64,000 bases of DNA. Source: Hyperoodon ampullatus (taxonomy: Eukaryota > Chordata > Mammalia > Artiodactyla > Ziphiidae). The position numbers were made by a program, and so were the translations under genes. The notes beneath the pieces were generated by a model. The model did no database searches. It saw nothing but the letters and a program-made list of their open reading frames with translations, and had not been told where the DNA came from. Positions within the stretch are counted from its first letter, which is position 1, and every line of letters starts with the position of its first letter. The stretch is from contig OX457068.1 in the NCBI GenBank assembly GCA_949752795.1, positions 54,650,516 to 54,714,515 on the forward strand. Reading direction: 5' to 3'. This document shows, one piece after another, positions 63,401 to 64,000 of the stretch.

Positions 63401-64000
63401 GACCCCTTGAACACAATATACAACTTTGATTTTTCAGACTATATTCACGGACATCTAGAACTCCATGGGATAATCACCATGACCAGAGGGGTAAGCCAAG
63501 CAGGTGGGTTTCTCCTTAATCTTCCTTCCTTGTTATCTTACAATAATTCCTGCTCCTAGTGCTAGAAAACCTCTAATCTTCTCTAATTACCACCTGCTTG
63601 AAGATAAGGAGACTGTGGCTCATGCCTGACAGCTCCTTAATGTCAGAGGTAAGCCAGATATGTTTCTTCCCTTTATCCAGTGCTCTCTACACTTCACTCT
63701 ACCGTCTGCTGGAGTTGGCACCTATTGGGAATGCCTAGGACAGCACCACTGATGAAAGTCATTTTCGAGAGTTGTACATCCTCATACAGACAACTACAAT
63801 GTTACAAACTGACTGTTCCTTATGCTGACCCAGTCCTCTGACCCATACCACCACAACTCTGTGGGCATGGCTGCTGGGTTGGCCTCCTCAGGCCAGGATC
63901 TAAAAACCAGTTCTCTCTGGGATATAGGCTGACTTGGAAATTAACTTATTCTGTACTTTTCAGGATCTCTACCCATCAAAAAACACCCAATGACAAGTCA
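63401..64000. other. Unannotated window end
   Basis: No recognisable element or gene. Confidence 0.5.

Overview
The window reads as mammalian nuclear DNA, most likely from a cetacean. It is AT-rich, intron-poor in appearance and dominated by LINE-1 (L1) retrotransposons. The best clue to the organism is a set of tRNA-derived SINEs that start with GGGCTTCCCTGGTGG and carry tRNA-type box A and box B promoter sequences. These match the CHR family of whales, hippos and relatives, and several are the short cetacean form. The L1 3' ends and 5' UTRs are also of the cetartiodactyl type. No cellular protein-coding gene, rRNA, tRNA gene, CRISPR array or bacterial feature can be supported. The only long intact reading frame is an L1 ORF1.

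Layout. 0-3.3 kb: unique sequence with an old MaLR LTR fragment, a palindromic MITE-like element and one CHR SINE. 3.36-10.03 kb: full-length antisense L1 (L1-A) with a 13-bp target-site duplication (TSD), intact ORF1, broken ORF2 and a GC/CpG-rich 5' UTR. 10.0-18.2 kb: mostly unrecognised intergenic or intronic sequence. 18.2-25.05 kb: full-length sense L1 (L1-B), heavily decayed, with a SINE in its ORF1. 26.9-33.2 kb: full-length antisense L1 (L1-C) with a 13-bp TSD and a (TA)59 tract grown inside its endonuclease region. 33.9-37.8 kb: antisense L1 (L1-D) with about 2.95 kb of ORF2 deleted. L1-D appears to have landed in the 5' UTR of a much older sense L1 (L1-E, about 33.5-44.2 kb), which two SINEs also interrupt. 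44.2-64 kb: far fewer L1s, with scattered SINE, L2, MIR, hAT, MER5-like and ERVL-LTR relics, several microsatellites, a 500-bp polypurine tract and one small L1 whose 5' half is inverted (twin priming, with a 16-bp TSD).

The elements do not form a pathway. They record successive retrotransposition: the L2, MIR and old L1M relics are the oldest layer, followed by the cetartiodactyl L1s and then the CHR SINEs, which would have been mobilised in trans by L1 enzymes. I found no convincing undescribed system. The most informative items are the twin-primed L1, the in-frame internal deletion in L1-D, the perfect hairpin in the intact ORF1, the TA expansion in L1-C and the nested L1-D/L1-E structure. 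Family names come from recognition by eye, without a database search, and element edges are good to about 10-30 bp unless a TSD is quoted.
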